Made by a program: the position numbers and the translations under genes. Below, piece after piece: positions 47,345 through 55,244 of a stretch of 64,000 nucleotides of DNA (positions are counted from its first letter, which is position 1; every line of letters begins with the position of its first letter). The stretch covers positions 372,001 to 436,000 of the forward strand of contig NZ_JAQZAO010000004.1 in NCBI RefSeq assembly GCF_028737315.1, read 5' to 3'. The notes under the pieces were generated by a model. The model saw only the letters and a list, made by a program, of their open reading frames with translations, was not told the origin of the DNA and did not search any database. This DNA is from Actinomycetospora lemnae (GTDB lineage: Bacteria; Actinomycetota; Actinomycetes; Mycobacteriales; Pseudonocardiaceae).

Positions 47345-47376
47345 TGTATCGGAGAAGACCACCCAGGCTAACCTCA
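47345..47376 (-). promoter_or_regulatory. korA: Possible korA promoter with an IdeR-like half site
   Basis: On the minus strand a GATACA box (complement of 47345-47350) lies about 38 nt before the start codon, with GGTTAG at the -35 position (complement of 47368-47373). That -35 lies within TGAGGTTAGCCT (complement of 47365-47376), which matches one half of the actinobacterial iron-repressor box. The other half is poor. Confidence 0.25.
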
Positions 47377-47482
47377 CCGCGGAGCCGATCTCCGGCGGCT
47401 GGGCGCGGGGTCACACGCTGGACCGAGCAAGCTGCCGGCGGAGTCCGTGCGCAGGGCCGTTCCTGCGCCGTCCGGTGGAGCG

Positions 47483-48277
47483 CTACGTCTTCCCGGTGGC
47501 CGCACGCACGCGCGCGAGCCCCTCGCGGAACCCCTCCGAGCGCAGCGACTCCAGCTGCGGGCCCACCTCGACGGCGACGGCGTCACGGTGCCGGTCGAGC
47601 CGCCCGGTGGCGCGCAGGCTCGCCTTCGTGGCGACGACGAGCTCGCGCGGCGCCGCCCCGGCCACCGCGGCCATGCGCAGCGCCTCGGCCACGGCGGGGG
47701 AGCGTCCGTCGGCCCGCTCACCGGTCGCCACCCGCAGCACCAGCCCGACCTCCGCGGCGCGCGCCGCGTCGAGGCCCTCGCCCCCGAGCAGCATCGCGGT
47801 CGTCACCTGCGGGCCCATGAGCCGCTGCGCCATCCACGTCATGCCGCCGCCGGGGTGCACCCCGAGGCGCAGGAAGCCCGGTTCGAAGCGGGCGGTCTCG
47901 CCGGCGATGCGAACGTCGGCGGCGAGCGCGAGGTTGAGCCCCGCGCCGACCGCCGGCCCGTCGACGGCGGCGAACGTCGGCAGCGGGCACTCCGCGAGCG
48001 CCAGGAACCCGGCGTAGATGTGCTCGAGCGCGTCCGGGCCCGCCTCGCCGGCCGCCGCCAGCTCGTCGAGGTCGCCGCCGGCGCAGAAGGCGGGCTTGGG
48101 GTCGTCGTCGCCGGTGACGACGACGGCGTGCACCGCGTCGTCGGCGGCGACCTCGCCCAGCACGGCGACCAGGCGCTCCGAGAGCGCCGCGGTCATCGCG
48201 TTGCGCCGCTTCGGGTCGGAGACGGTGAGCAGGGCGACGTGGTCGGTGTGCTCCACGCGGACATCGGGGTCGGCCAT
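47483..48277 (-). CDS. Enoyl-CoA hydratase/isomerase family protein
   Basis: The 264-residue crotonase-fold protein has SDPKRRNAMTAALSERL, the CoA oxyanion-hole loop AFCAGGDLDEL, and FAAVDGPAVGAGLNLALAADVRIA with the second oxyanion glycine. The glutamate expected for classical hydratase activity in the ADVRIAGETARFEPGF area is partly kept, so hydratase or isomerase activity cannot be separated. I favour ATG 48277 (MADPDVRV); ATG 48289 would add four residues. It is divergent from the thioesterase gene. Confidence 0.9.
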   Translation of the reverse strand: MADPDVRVEHTDHVALLTVSDPKRRNAMTAALSERLVAVLGEVAADDAVHAVVVTGDDDPKPAFCAGGDLDELAAAGEAGPDALEHIYAGFLALAECPLPTFAAVDGPAVGAGLNLALAADVRIAGETARFEPGFLRLGVHPGGGMTWMAQRLMGPQVTTAMLLGGEGLDAARAAEVGLVLRVATGERADGRSPAVAEALRMAAVAGAAPRELVVATKASLRATGRLDRHRDAVAVEVGPQLESLRSEGFREGLARVRAATGKT

Positions 48278-48330
48278 GGCGGTCAGCATGCCGGGGCGTG
48301 ACGCGGCTCGCGGCCGGAGGAGTCGTTGGC

Positions 48331-48915
48331 ATGGGTAACGTGCGGCGCGTGCCGATCTCGATCGAGCCGCCGGCGGACGCCGAGGCGCCGCAGCGCAACC
48401 CCAAGGCGCCCGCCCCGGGCGAGCGCACCACGTCGCACTACGAGGGCTGCCGTGGCTGCGGCGACGTGCCCGGCAGCCTGCGGGTCCGCTCGTGGGTCGG
48501 CGACGACGGGGTCTCCGTCGTCAGCCGGTTCGACGTCCTGGAGGAGCACCAGGGCGCGCCCGGCCTCCTGCACGGCGGGATGCTGATGACCGCGTTCGAC
48601 GACGCGCTCGGGACGGCGTACACGCAGGTCACCCGCTCGGCGGTGACGGCACGTCTCGAGACCGACTTCCGCCGGCCGGTGCCCGTCGGCACCACGGTGT
48701 GGCTGCGCTCGCGCGTCGACGCCCGGGTGGGACGCAAGATCTACGTCTCCGGCGAGGCGCGCCTCGGCGCCCTCGACGGGGAGGTCGTCGGCACCGCCCG
48801 GGCGCTCTTCCTCAAGGTCGGCGTCGAGCACTTCCTGCGCCACGGCCGTCCCGAGGACCTCGAGGCGCTCGGCGCCTCCCGCGAGGTGATCGAGGCGGCG
48901 CGCGCGGCGCCCTGA
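48331..48915 (+). CDS. PaaI/HGG-motif hotdog thioesterase
   Basis: The 194-residue protein has a hotdog fold with the LLHGGMLMTAFDDALGTA motif typical of PaaI-type acyl-CoA thioesterases, and the strand LETDFRRPVPVGTTVWLRSRV. An N-terminal segment with two close cysteines (GCRGCG) precedes the core. I chose ATG 48331 because GGAGGAG lies 8 nt upstream; GTG 48349 follows a TAACGT box by 7 nt and could be a leaderless alternative start. It probably hydrolyses acyl-CoA. Confidence 0.88.
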   Translation: MGNVRRVPISIEPPADAEAPQRNPKAPAPGERTTSHYEGCRGCGDVPGSLRVRSWVGDDGVSVVSRFDVLEEHQGAPGLLHGGMLMTAFDDALGTAYTQVTRSAVTARLETDFRRPVPVGTTVWLRSRVDARVGRKIYVSGEARLGALDGEVVGTARALFLKVGVEHFLRHGRPEDLEALGASREVIEAARAAP

Positions 48916-48982
48916 GGCGCGGGAACGGGCGGGCGCGCACCGGCGTTGACCGGACGGGAGATCCGTCCGAGGGGAGGTACCG

Positions 48983-49810
48983 GTGCGCAACGGGCTGAAG
49001 ACGGCCGCGCTGCTCGGGCTGATGAGCGCGATCGTGCTGGTCATCGGCTCGCTGTTCGGGCGCACGGGGCTGCTGGTCGCGCTCGTCGTGGCCCTCGGCG
49101 TCAACGGTTACTCGTACTTCTTCTCCGACCGGATCGCGCTGCGCGCGATGCACGCCCGCCCGGTCAGCGAGGCCGAGCAGCCGGCGATGTACCGGATCGT
49201 GCGCGAGCTCGCGACCGACGCGCACCAGCCGATGCCGCGCCTCTACATCAGCCCCACCGAGGCGCCGAACGCGTTCGCGACCGGCCGCAACCCGCGCCAC
49301 GCCGCCGTCTGCGCGACGACGGGCATCCTCACGCTCCTCGACGAGCGCGAGCTGCGCGGGGTGCTCGGCCACGAGCTCTCGCACGTCTACAACCGCGACA
49401 TCCTCATCTCGTCGGTGGCGGGCGCGCTGTCGAGCGTCGTGTCGTACCTGGTCCTGGCCGCGCAGCTCTTCGGCGGCAACCGGAACCTCCTCGCGACCAT
49501 CGCGGTCGCGGTCATCGGGCCGTTCGCGGCCGCGATCATCCAGATGTCGATCAGCCGGTCGCGCGAGTACCAGGCCGACGCCAGCGGCGCGACGCTCACG
49601 CACGACCCGCTGGCCCTGGCCTCGGCGCTGCGCAAGCTGCAGTACGGCACGGCCGTCGCCCCCCTGCCGCCCGACCCGCAGCTGGTCAGCCAGTCGCACC
49701 TCATGATCGCCAACCCGTTCCGGGCCGGCGAGGGCCTGTCGCGGATGTTCTCGACGCACCCGCCGCTGGACGACCGGATCGCCCGTCTCGAGGCGATGGC
49801 GCGGGGTTGA
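48983..49810 (+). CDS. htpX: Protease HtpX homologue
   Basis: This 275-residue membrane zinc metalloprotease has two N-terminal helices, the HELSH motif (His130, Glu131, His134) in [15 protein letters not shown], two further helices around residues 146-190, and the third zinc ligand region [11 protein letters not shown]. The C-terminus [18 protein letters not shown] is conserved. By family it degrades misfolded membrane proteins. GTG 48983 has GGGGAGG just upstream. Its position after menJ and the polyprenyl synthase matches the mycobacterial order. Confidence 0.95.
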   Translation: MRNGLKTAALLGLMSAIVLVIGSLFGRTGLLVALVVALGVNGYSYFFSDRIALRAMHARPVSEAEQPAMYRIVRELATDAHQPMPRLYISPTEAPNAFATGRNPRHAAVCATTGILTLLDERELRGVLGHELSHVYNRDILISSVAGALSSVVSYLVLAAQLFGGNRNLLATIAVAVIGPFAAAIIQMSISRSREYQADASGATLTHDPLALASALRKLQYGTAVAPLPPDPQLVSQSHLMIANPFRAGEGLSRMFSTHPPLDDRIARLEAMARG

Positions 49811-50014
49811 CGCCCCGAGGGCGAGGCGAGACGGACACGCCCGGCGTCACAGTGCTGACCGCGCGGCTGCCGCAGCGCCTGGCGGGCGACGACACGTCGA
49901 GCCCCGGGGCGAGCGAGCCGAGCTGCGACGACGCCGAGGAGTGGTGAGGAACCCCGACGGGGACCGGGGACCGACCCCGAGGTGCGGGGCCGCGGCGGCC
50001 ACCACCGTGGACGG

Positions 50015-50569
50015 ATGAGCCTCACCGCACGCCAGACCGAGCGGGTCATCCGCGTCCTCCTCCTCGCCGACCGGGAGGCGGTCCGCGCCGGGGACTCCCG
50101 GCTCGGCACCGCCCACCTCCTGCTGGCCCTCGCGCTCGACGAGCGTGACCACGGTGGCCGCGTACTCGCCGCGGTCGACGTCGACGCGGCCCGCGACGAG
50201 GTCGCCCGCCGGCGCACCGGGGTCGGCGACCCACGGGCCGCGCACCGCCCCCACACGCCCGGCGCGGTCGCCGCGCTCGACGCCGCGGTCCGGGTCGCCG
50301 ACGCCGCCGCCGACCCGGTGCTCGGCGTCCGGCACCTCCTGCTCGGCGTGCTGGCCGACGACGCCGAGGACGCCGCGGCGGTCCTGCGGGCCCTCGGCGT
50401 CGACGTCGAGCGCGTCGTCACCGACGCGCGGCGCGACCTGCTCGCCGACCGCAGCGCCCGCCCCTACGCAGCGGTGGAGCCGGTGATGTCGCAGCTCGAC
50501 CGCGTCGTCGAGATCCTCCGGCGCCTCGACCGGCGCCTCGACGCGCTCGAGGGCGGCGCGGTCAGCTGA
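50015..50569 (+). CDS. Clp N-terminal (repeat) domain protein
   Basis: The 184-residue product contains two Clp-N repeats: residues about 1-75 (LTARQTERVIRVLLLADREAVRAGDSRLGTAHLLLALA) and about 85-150 (AAVRVADAAADPVLGVRHLLLGVL). It has no AAA+ ATPase domain, so it is not ClpA/C. It ends with a coiled-coil-like helix LDRVVEILRRLDRRLDALEGG. Such proteins may serve as adaptors or decoys for Clp substrates; this is inference. The start is ATG 50015; no clear Shine-Dalgarno sequence is present. It is convergent to the NDH-2 gene. Confidence 0.85.
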   Translation: MSLTARQTERVIRVLLLADREAVRAGDSRLGTAHLLLALALDERDHGGRVLAAVDVDAARDEVARRRTGVGDPRAAHRPHTPGAVAALDAAVRVADAAADPVLGVRHLLLGVLADDAEDAAAVLRALGVDVERVVTDARRDLLADRSARPYAAVEPVMSQLDRVVEILRRLDRRLDALEGGAVS

Positions 50570-51902
50570 GCGCGGCGATCGCCGCGCGGGTGGCCTCGAC
50601 GTCGAGGTAGTCGTCGGTGTGCTCGAACTCCGCGAGCCGGCCGCTGGTCCCGTGCAGGAAGCCGAGCCGGACCGCGCTCGCGCCGTGCAGGGCTCCGAGG
50701 GCCCAGTTCGTCGCGACGCGCGTCATGGCGGCGGGCGCGTGCAGGGCCCAGAGGTGGTAGGCGCGGGTGACGGCGGCGCCGGGGATCCCGCTCAGGTCGA
50801 TCCCGAAGGGCTTGGCGACGGCGTCGGAGCCACCGAGGTCGACGACCATCCCGAGGTCGCGGTGGCGGTAGTCCCGGGTGGGGCGCCCGGCCAGGCCCGC
50901 CGCGACGTTGGCGGCGGCCACCGGCGCCTGCCGCGAGGCGTGCTGGGCGGTGGGCGGGCAGACCGCCCCGCCGCCCGCCGCGAGGTCGGGGACCGCGGCG
51001 GCGTCCCCGAGCGCGAGCACCTCGGGGCGGTCGGGCATCGACAGGTCGGCCCGCACGACGAGCCGGCCGTGGTCGGTCTCGGCGCCGAGGTGGGCCATGA
51101 GCGGACTGGGCGCGATCCCCGCCGCCCAGATGAGCGTCCGGGTCGCGAGCCGCCGCCCGTCGGAGAGCGTCACCGACCCCTCGTCGGCGCCGGTCAGACC
51201 CGTGCACAGGTCGACGTGCACGCCCCGCGACACCAGGACCCGCCGCGTGTCCTCGCTGAGCCGGTGCCCGAGACCCGGCATCAGCGCGTCGTGGTGCTGC
51301 ACGACGTGCCACGTCACGAGCGACGGGTCGAGGCGGGGGAACCGGCGGGCCAGCTCGGTGGTCATGAGCTGGAGGTTCGCCGCGGTCTCCACGCCCGCGT
51401 AGCCGCCGCCGACGACGACGAACCGGCAACGCCGGTCTCGCTCCTCGGTGTCGGTCGAGGTGTTCGCGATCTCGAGCTGGGCGAGCACGTGGTCGCGCAG
51501 GAAGGCCGCCTCGGCGAGCGTCTTGCAGCCCCGGCCGTGCTCGCGCAGGCCCGGGATGTCGGCGACCCGCGTGACGCTGCCCGGGGCGAGCACGAGGCGG
51601 TCGTAGGGGAGGGCCTCGTGGTTGCCGGTGATGCTCTCGACGAGCACGCGGCGGGCGTCGAGGTCGACCCCGACCGCCCGCCCGGGGACCAGCACCGTCC
51701 GCCGCAGCCACTTCGACAGCGGCACCGCCGTCGCCGGCGCCGGCAGCAGCCCGGCCGCGACCTGCGGCAACAGCGGCAGGTAGAGCATGTAGTCGTCGGG
51801 GGCCACGAGCCGGACCTCGGCGTCGGGGACGAGCTTCTCCAGCCGCCGCGCGACGGCCGCACCGGCGAACCCGCCGCCCACCACCACGATGCGATCGGTC
51901 AC
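50562..51902 (-). CDS. NAD(P)/FAD-dependent oxidoreductase, type II NADH dehydrogenase-like
   Basis: The 446-residue flavoprotein has two dinucleotide folds: IVVVGGGFAGAAVARRLEKL for FAD at the N-terminus and FVVVGGGYAGVETAANLQ for NADH about residue 160. LALGDAAAVPD is the second FAD contact, and AQHASRQAPVAAANVAAGL recalls the AQxAxQ quinone-site motif of NDH-2. A C-terminal membrane-contact region follows. It would oxidise NADH and reduce menaquinone without proton pumping, as an alternative to the Nuo complex in this window. The start is GTG 51902. Confidence 0.88.
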   Translation of the reverse strand: MTDRIVVVGGGFAGAAVARRLEKLVPDAEVRLVAPDDYMLYLPLLPQVAAGLLPAPATAVPLSKWLRRTVLVPGRAVGVDLDARRVLVESITGNHEALPYDRLVLAPGSVTRVADIPGLREHGRGCKTLAEAAFLRDHVLAQLEIANTSTDTEERDRRCRFVVVGGGYAGVETAANLQLMTTELARRFPRLDPSLVTWHVVQHHDALMPGLGHRLSEDTRRVLVSRGVHVDLCTGLTGADEGSVTLSDGRRLATRTLIWAAGIAPSPLMAHLGAETDHGRLVVRADLSMPDRPEVLALGDAAAVPDLAAGGGAVCPPTAQHASRQAPVAAANVAAGLAGRPTRDYRHRDLGMVVDLGGSDAVAKPFGIDLSGIPGAAVTRAYHLWALHAPAAMTRVATNWALGALHGASAVRLGFLHGTSGRLAEFEHTDDYLDVEATRAAIAALS

Positions 51903-51925
51903 GCGCCCTGCCTACCGCACCCCGG

Positions 51926-52192
51926 TCACGCGGTGGAGTCGACGCTCCCGCGACGCAGGACGCCCCCGCGGAAGTCCGCCGGATCGATGCACGGCCCGTC
52001 CTCGGCGTCCCCGACCTGCCCCACGACCCAGCACGGCGGGTCCGTCGGGCCGGTGACGAGCTCGACCGGACCGCTGACCGGCGGCGGCGCCGACACCCGC
52101 GTCGCCACCCAGCCCGCCCCGAGCAGCAGGAACACGAGCACGGCGGCCACGAGCGCCCACGTCCTGGCGGAGACCGGCGTCCTGGAGCGCAT
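51926..52192 (-). CDS. Small single-helix extracytoplasmic protein
   Basis: From ATG 52192 the product has 88 residues: a basic start MRSRTPVSAR, one membrane helix TWALVAAVLVFLLLGAGWVATRV, and a short outside domain with two cysteines (DPPCWVVGQ and EDGPCIDP) that may form a disulfide. The frame is open further upstream (to 52264), but this start gives a normal membrane-anchor N-terminus. It lies 24 bp from the NDH-2 gene in the same direction, possibly as its upstream partner. The function is unknown. Confidence 0.7.
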   Translation of the reverse strand: MRSRTPVSARTWALVAAVLVFLLLGAGWVATRVSAPPPVSGPVELVTGPTDPPCWVVGQVGDAEDGPCIDPADFRGGVLRRGSVDSTA

Positions 52193-52423
52193 GCCCGCGA
52201 CCGTCGTTGATCGGGGGAGGTCCCGGCTCCGGGATGGCCCCGAGTTCCACCCTGAGGTCGGCATCGCCGGACGCGCGGACGGGCCGCGGGTTGCCTCGCT
52301 CGTGCGGAATGCCCCCGCGCGAGTGGTTCGCGTGCTCTCCCCCTAACGACCGCGGATCTCCCGGCGACGGATCCCCCGAGCGCAGCGACCGCGCTACGCC
52401 CCGTCACCGCCGAGGAGAACCCC

Positions 52424-53143
52424 GTGCCCGCTCACCGTGCCGCCCGCCGGACCCGCCGCGCCCGCGCCGCCGCCCTCGGCGGGCTGACGCTGGTGAGCAT
52501 CGTCGGCCCCGGGGCGGGGCTGGCGTTCGCCGCTGGGCCGGACCTGAACTGCCGGAACTTCACGTACCAGGAGGACGCGCAGGCGGTGCTGGAGGCCAAC
52601 CCGTCGGACCCACACGGCCTCGACGGCGACGACGACGACGGCCGCGCCTGCGAGAGCCTGCCAAGCCGCGGGTCGTCGTCGGTGAGCGACGAGCTGGGCC
52701 TCGGGTCGTCGAGCTCGTCCGGTTCGTCGAGCTCCTCGCACTCGTCGAGCACCTCGGGTCCCTCCCGCCAGGCGTCCACCGCGGCGCAGGACCGGGACTG
52801 TGCCGACTTCGACTCGCAGGCCGAGGCCCAGGCCGTCCTCGACGACGACCCCGGCGACCCCGAGCGCCTCGACGCCGACGACGACGGTGTCGCCTGCGAG
52901 TCGTACGCGTACGGCGACGAGGTCGACGTCCGCCCCGCCTCGACGTCGGGCTCCGAGGACGACGACGCCGACCGCTCCGAGGACGACCACCCGCAGTACC
53001 CCGTCGGGGGCGTCGAGGCCGGCGACGGCTCGAGCCCGTCCGGTGGCGCCGACGTCCTGGCCTACGGCCTCACGGGCGCCGCCGCGCTCGCCGGCGCGGT
53101 CCTGACCCGCCACGCCCGACCCGGGCGCCACCGTCGGGCCTGA
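52424..53143 (+). CDS. Secreted two-Excalibur-domain protein with C-terminal membrane anchor
   Basis: The 239-residue product has a signal peptide (basic region, then AALGGLTLVSIVGPGAGLAFA). Two Excalibur calcium-binding-type domains follow: LNCRNFTYQEDAQAVLEANP with DGDDDDGRACE, and DCADFDSQAEAQAVLDDDP with DADDDGVACES. A Ser-rich linker joins them. After an acidic stretch there is PVGGVEAGDGSS, a hydrophobic helix (VLAYGLTGAAALAGAVL) and a basic tail, which resembles a surface-anchor signal without LPXTG. GTG 52424 has GAGGAG at a normal distance. It is likely displayed on the cell surface and may bind calcium. Confidence 0.85.
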   Translation: MPAHRAARRTRRARAAALGGLTLVSIVGPGAGLAFAAGPDLNCRNFTYQEDAQAVLEANPSDPHGLDGDDDDGRACESLPSRGSSSVSDELGLGSSSSSGSSSSSHSSSTSGPSRQASTAAQDRDCADFDSQAEAQAVLDDDPGDPERLDADDDGVACESYAYGDEVDVRPASTSGSEDDDADRSEDDHPQYPVGGVEAGDGSSPSGGADVLAYGLTGAAALAGAVLTRHARPGRHRRA

Positions 53144-53161
53144 GCCGCCTCGAGCCCTGGT

Positions 53162-53182
53162 CGGGCCGGGCCCGGCGGCCCG
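53162..53182. terminator. GC-rich hairpin between convergent Excalibur gene and yajQ
   Basis: CGGGCC (53162-53167) pairs with GGCCCG (53177-53182); the inside also contains the palindrome CCGGGCCCGG (53166-53175). It lies in the 40 bp between two convergent stops. Confidence 0.5.
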
Positions 53183-53183
53183 C

Positions 53184-53675
53184 TCAGCGGTAGTTCGTGA
53201 ACTGCAGCGCGATGTCGAAGTCGCGCTCCTTGAGCAGCGAGATGACGGCCTGCAGGTCGTCCTTCTTCTTGCCGGTGACGCGGAGCTGGTCGTCCTGCAT
53301 CTGCGCCTGGATGCCCTTGGGGCCCTCGTCGCGGATGACCTTGGAGATCTCCTTGCCCTTGTCCTTGCTGATGCCCTGCACCAGCGAGCCGGTGACCTTG
53401 TAGGTCTTGCCCGACAGCGAGGGCTCGCCGACGTCGAACGCCTTCATCGAGATGCCGCGCTTGATCAGCTTCTCCTTGAAGACGTCGATGGCGGCGGTGC
53501 AGCGCTCCTCGGTCTCCGCGGTGATGGTGATGGCCTCCTCACCGGCCCACGAGACGTCGGCGCCGGTGCCGCGGAAGTCGAAGCGCTGCGAGAGCTCCTT
53601 GCTCGCCTGGTTGAGCGCGTTGTCCACCTCCTGGCGGTCGACCTTGCTCACGACGTCGAACGAGGGGTTGGCCAT
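53184..53675 (-). CDS. yajQ: YajQ family cyclic-di-GMP-binding protein
   Basis: The 163-residue product is a full-length Yaj[24 protein letters not shown] at the N-terminus, [12 protein letters not shown], and the C-terminal [25 protein letters not shown]. Members bind nucleic acid or cyclic-di-GMP in other bacteria; the role in actinobacteria is not established. I chose ATG 53675, with GGGAGGA 5 nt upstream; the longer frame to 53888 runs through the tRNA-Tyr gene and is not credible. Confidence 0.95.
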   Translation of the reverse strand: MANPSFDVVSKVDRQEVDNALNQASKELSQRFDFRGTGADVSWAGEEAITITAETEERCTAAIDVFKEKLIKRGISMKAFDVGEPSLSGKTYKVTGSLVQGISKDKGKEISKVIRDEGPKGIQAQMQDDQLRVTGKKKDDLQAVISLLKERDFDIALQFTNYR

Positions 53676-53748
53676 CGTCGTCCTCCCTGACGTGTCGGAC
53701 CGTGCACGGCACGGGGCCCCGGCTGCACGGCGGCCGGGCCCCGGCCTG

Positions 53749-53754
53749 TAGTCT
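53749..53754 (+). promoter_or_regulatory. Candidate -10 box for tRNA-Tyr
   Basis: TAGTCT lies 32 nt before the mature tRNA 5' end. No clear -35 element is visible. Confidence 0.4.
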
Positions 53755-53785
53755 TCCCGACGCCGTCCCACGGGATGGCACCCCA

Positions 53786-53866
53786 GGCGGGTTGCCCGAG
53801 CGGCCAATGGGAGCGGACTGTAAATCCGTCGCGAAAGCTTCGAAGGTTCGAATCCTTCACCCGCCA
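53786..53866 (+). tRNA. tRNA-Tyr (GTA)
   Basis: The acceptor stem GGCGGGT (53786-53792) pairs with ACCCGCC (53859-53865), followed by discriminator A. The anticodon loop CTGTAAA has GTA at 53820-53822. The T-arm GAAGG-TTCGAAT-CCTTC is perfect, and there is a long variable arm as in bacterial class II tRNA-Tyr. The CCA end is not encoded. Confidence 0.96.
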
Positions 53867-53871
53867 CACCG

Positions 53872-53902
53872 GGCCCGTCGATCGCCACCGCGACGACGGG
53901 CC
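53872..53902 (+). terminator. Terminator of tRNA-Tyr
   Basis: GGCCCGTCG (53872-53880) pairs with CGACGGGCC (53894-53902) around a 13-nt loop and is followed by TTCCTC, 5 nt after the tRNA. Confidence 0.75.
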
Positions 53903-54012
53903 TTCCTCATGCCCGGCCGAGCACCCGCGGTGCGTCGAGGCGGGGCTCGTCGACGCCGACGAACCCCCTGAGTCGCCCTCCACGGCCCCGGCGTCCTCGG
54001 GACCGCAAGACC

Positions 54013-54417
54013 TCAGCCGACGATCTCGTTGAGGGCCAGGAGGTTGCCCTCCGAGTCGTACAGCCAGGCGCTGCGGACCGGCCCGTAGTCGGTGACGACA
54101 CCCTCGGCGCGGCCGCCCCGCCCGGCGAAGGAGCCGCGCTCGGCACCGGGGTCGTAGAAGCTGACACCGCGCGTCAGGAGCTCGTCGACGATCTCGTGCA
54201 GGCCCGCGACCAGGAACGCAACCACGGGGTACGGCGCCGGCCGGCGGTCCGGGATCTCGGTGACGATGATCCGGGTGCCCTCGGCGGCGGTGAACATCAT
54301 CGGGTCGTCGTCGGGACCCGAAACGAGGGTCAGGCCGAGGACGTCGCGGTAGAAGGCGCGGGCGCGGCGGCCGTCGGCGGCGGGGAGCACCGGGTTGAGC
54401 GGGAAGCGGGAGAGCAC
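54013..54417 (-). CDS. VOC (glyoxalase/bleomycin-resistance) family protein
   Basis: The 134-residue product is a vicinal-oxygen-chelate fold: RARAFYRDVLGLTLVSG in the first beta-alpha-beta-beta-beta unit, a second unit in VVAFLVAGLHEIVDELLTRGVSFYD, and an end motif SAWLYDSEGNLLALNE with the metal-ligand Glu. The substrate is unknown. I chose GTG 54417, which has GAGGAGG 4 nt upstream, over longer frames. Confidence 0.88.
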   Translation of the reverse strand: MLSRFPLNPVLPAADGRRARAFYRDVLGLTLVSGPDDDPMMFTAAEGTRIIVTEIPDRRPAPYPVVAFLVAGLHEIVDELLTRGVSFYDPGAERGSFAGRGGRAEGVVTDYGPVRSAWLYDSEGNLLALNEIVG

Positions 54418-54570
54418 GGTTCCTCCTCGGGTGGGTCCGCCGATGCCAGACGACCAGGCGGTCAGATTCGGTCCGCCACTGCGCGCCGTCGGTCGTGATC
54501 GTCGCGTCTCCGTGATCGAAGTACCGATACGGACGCTCAACGTCAGCAACGGCACTTCGCTGGCACGGGC

Positions 54571-55212
54571 TCAGAGCCGGGCGGTCACCGTCGCGACGCC
54601 GGGGCCCTCGAGCGCGTCGAGGCCGGCGGAGCGGCCGGTGACGACGAGGAGCAGGTCCCCGGCCGGCCCGCGCACCTCCTCGGTGCCCTCGCCGTGGGAC
54701 CAGTCGGCGTCCGTCGCCACGAGCCGCAGGCCGGTCAGACGCTTCGCCGCGCCGTAGAACGAGGCGCCGACGGCGTAGTCGATCGCCGGGACCACGTGCT
54801 CCGGCGGGATGGCGCGCGGGATGGACAGCGGCCGCGTCAGGTCCTGCCCGTGCACCAGGACGTCGACGAGCGGGTCCTGGGGCCGGGTGCCGAACGGGCG
54901 GCCGGTCCAGGTCGCCGACTCGCGGTACTGCGCCGCGAGCTCGGCCGCCGAGTACTGCGCGGCACGGGCCCGGGCCGACCGGTCGATCATGCGGTTGACG
55001 TCGAAGCGGGCGGCGATCATCGCGCGGACGGCCTCGAAGGGCGTGATCCGCGAGGTCAGCGTCAGGTGGGCGACGAGCGTCTTCACCGTCCAGCCGGGGC
55101 ACAGCGACGGCTCCTGCCACTGGGCGGGCGTCAGCGCGTCGATGACGTCGGCGAGCCCGAGGCGCTCGGCGGAGATCGCGGCGTGCAGGTCGGCGGCGTC
55201 CACGGCGTCCAC
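54571..55212 (-). CDS. Maleylpyruvate isomerase-family (DinB-like) mycothiol-dependent enzyme
   Basis: The 213-residue protein starts with a DinB-type four-helix bundle (AERLGLADVIDALTPAQWQ, then SLCPGWTVKTLVAHLT), which carries the metal-binding His, and DVLVHGQDLTRPL with a second His. The C-terminal GLRLVATDADWSHGEG is typical of the MDMPI family. Members use mycothiol in isomerisation or detoxification; the substrate is not known. The start is ATG 55212. Confidence 0.85.
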   Translation of the reverse strand: MDAVDAADLHAAISAERLGLADVIDALTPAQWQEPSLCPGWTVKTLVAHLTLTSRITPFEAVRAMIAARFDVNRMIDRSARARAAQYSAAELAAQYRESATWTGRPFGTRPQDPLVDVLVHGQDLTRPLSIPRAIPPEHVVPAIDYAVGASFYGAAKRLTGLRLVATDADWSHGEGTEEVRGPAGDLLLVVTGRSAGLDALEGPGVATVTARL

Positions 55213-55244
55213 GGCGGGGCTCCCAGGTCGGCGGGACGCCGACG

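Noticed and set aside
52193-52423. Possible c-di-AMP or other riboswitch before the Excalibur gene
   Set aside because: The region is GC-rich with a few inverted repeats, but I could not align a conserved riboswitch core. Only a covariance-model search would decide.
53184-53888. A longer YajQ start at 53888
   Set aside because: The extension runs antisense through the tRNA-Tyr gene. ATG 53675 has a strong ribosome binding site and gives the normal YajQ length.
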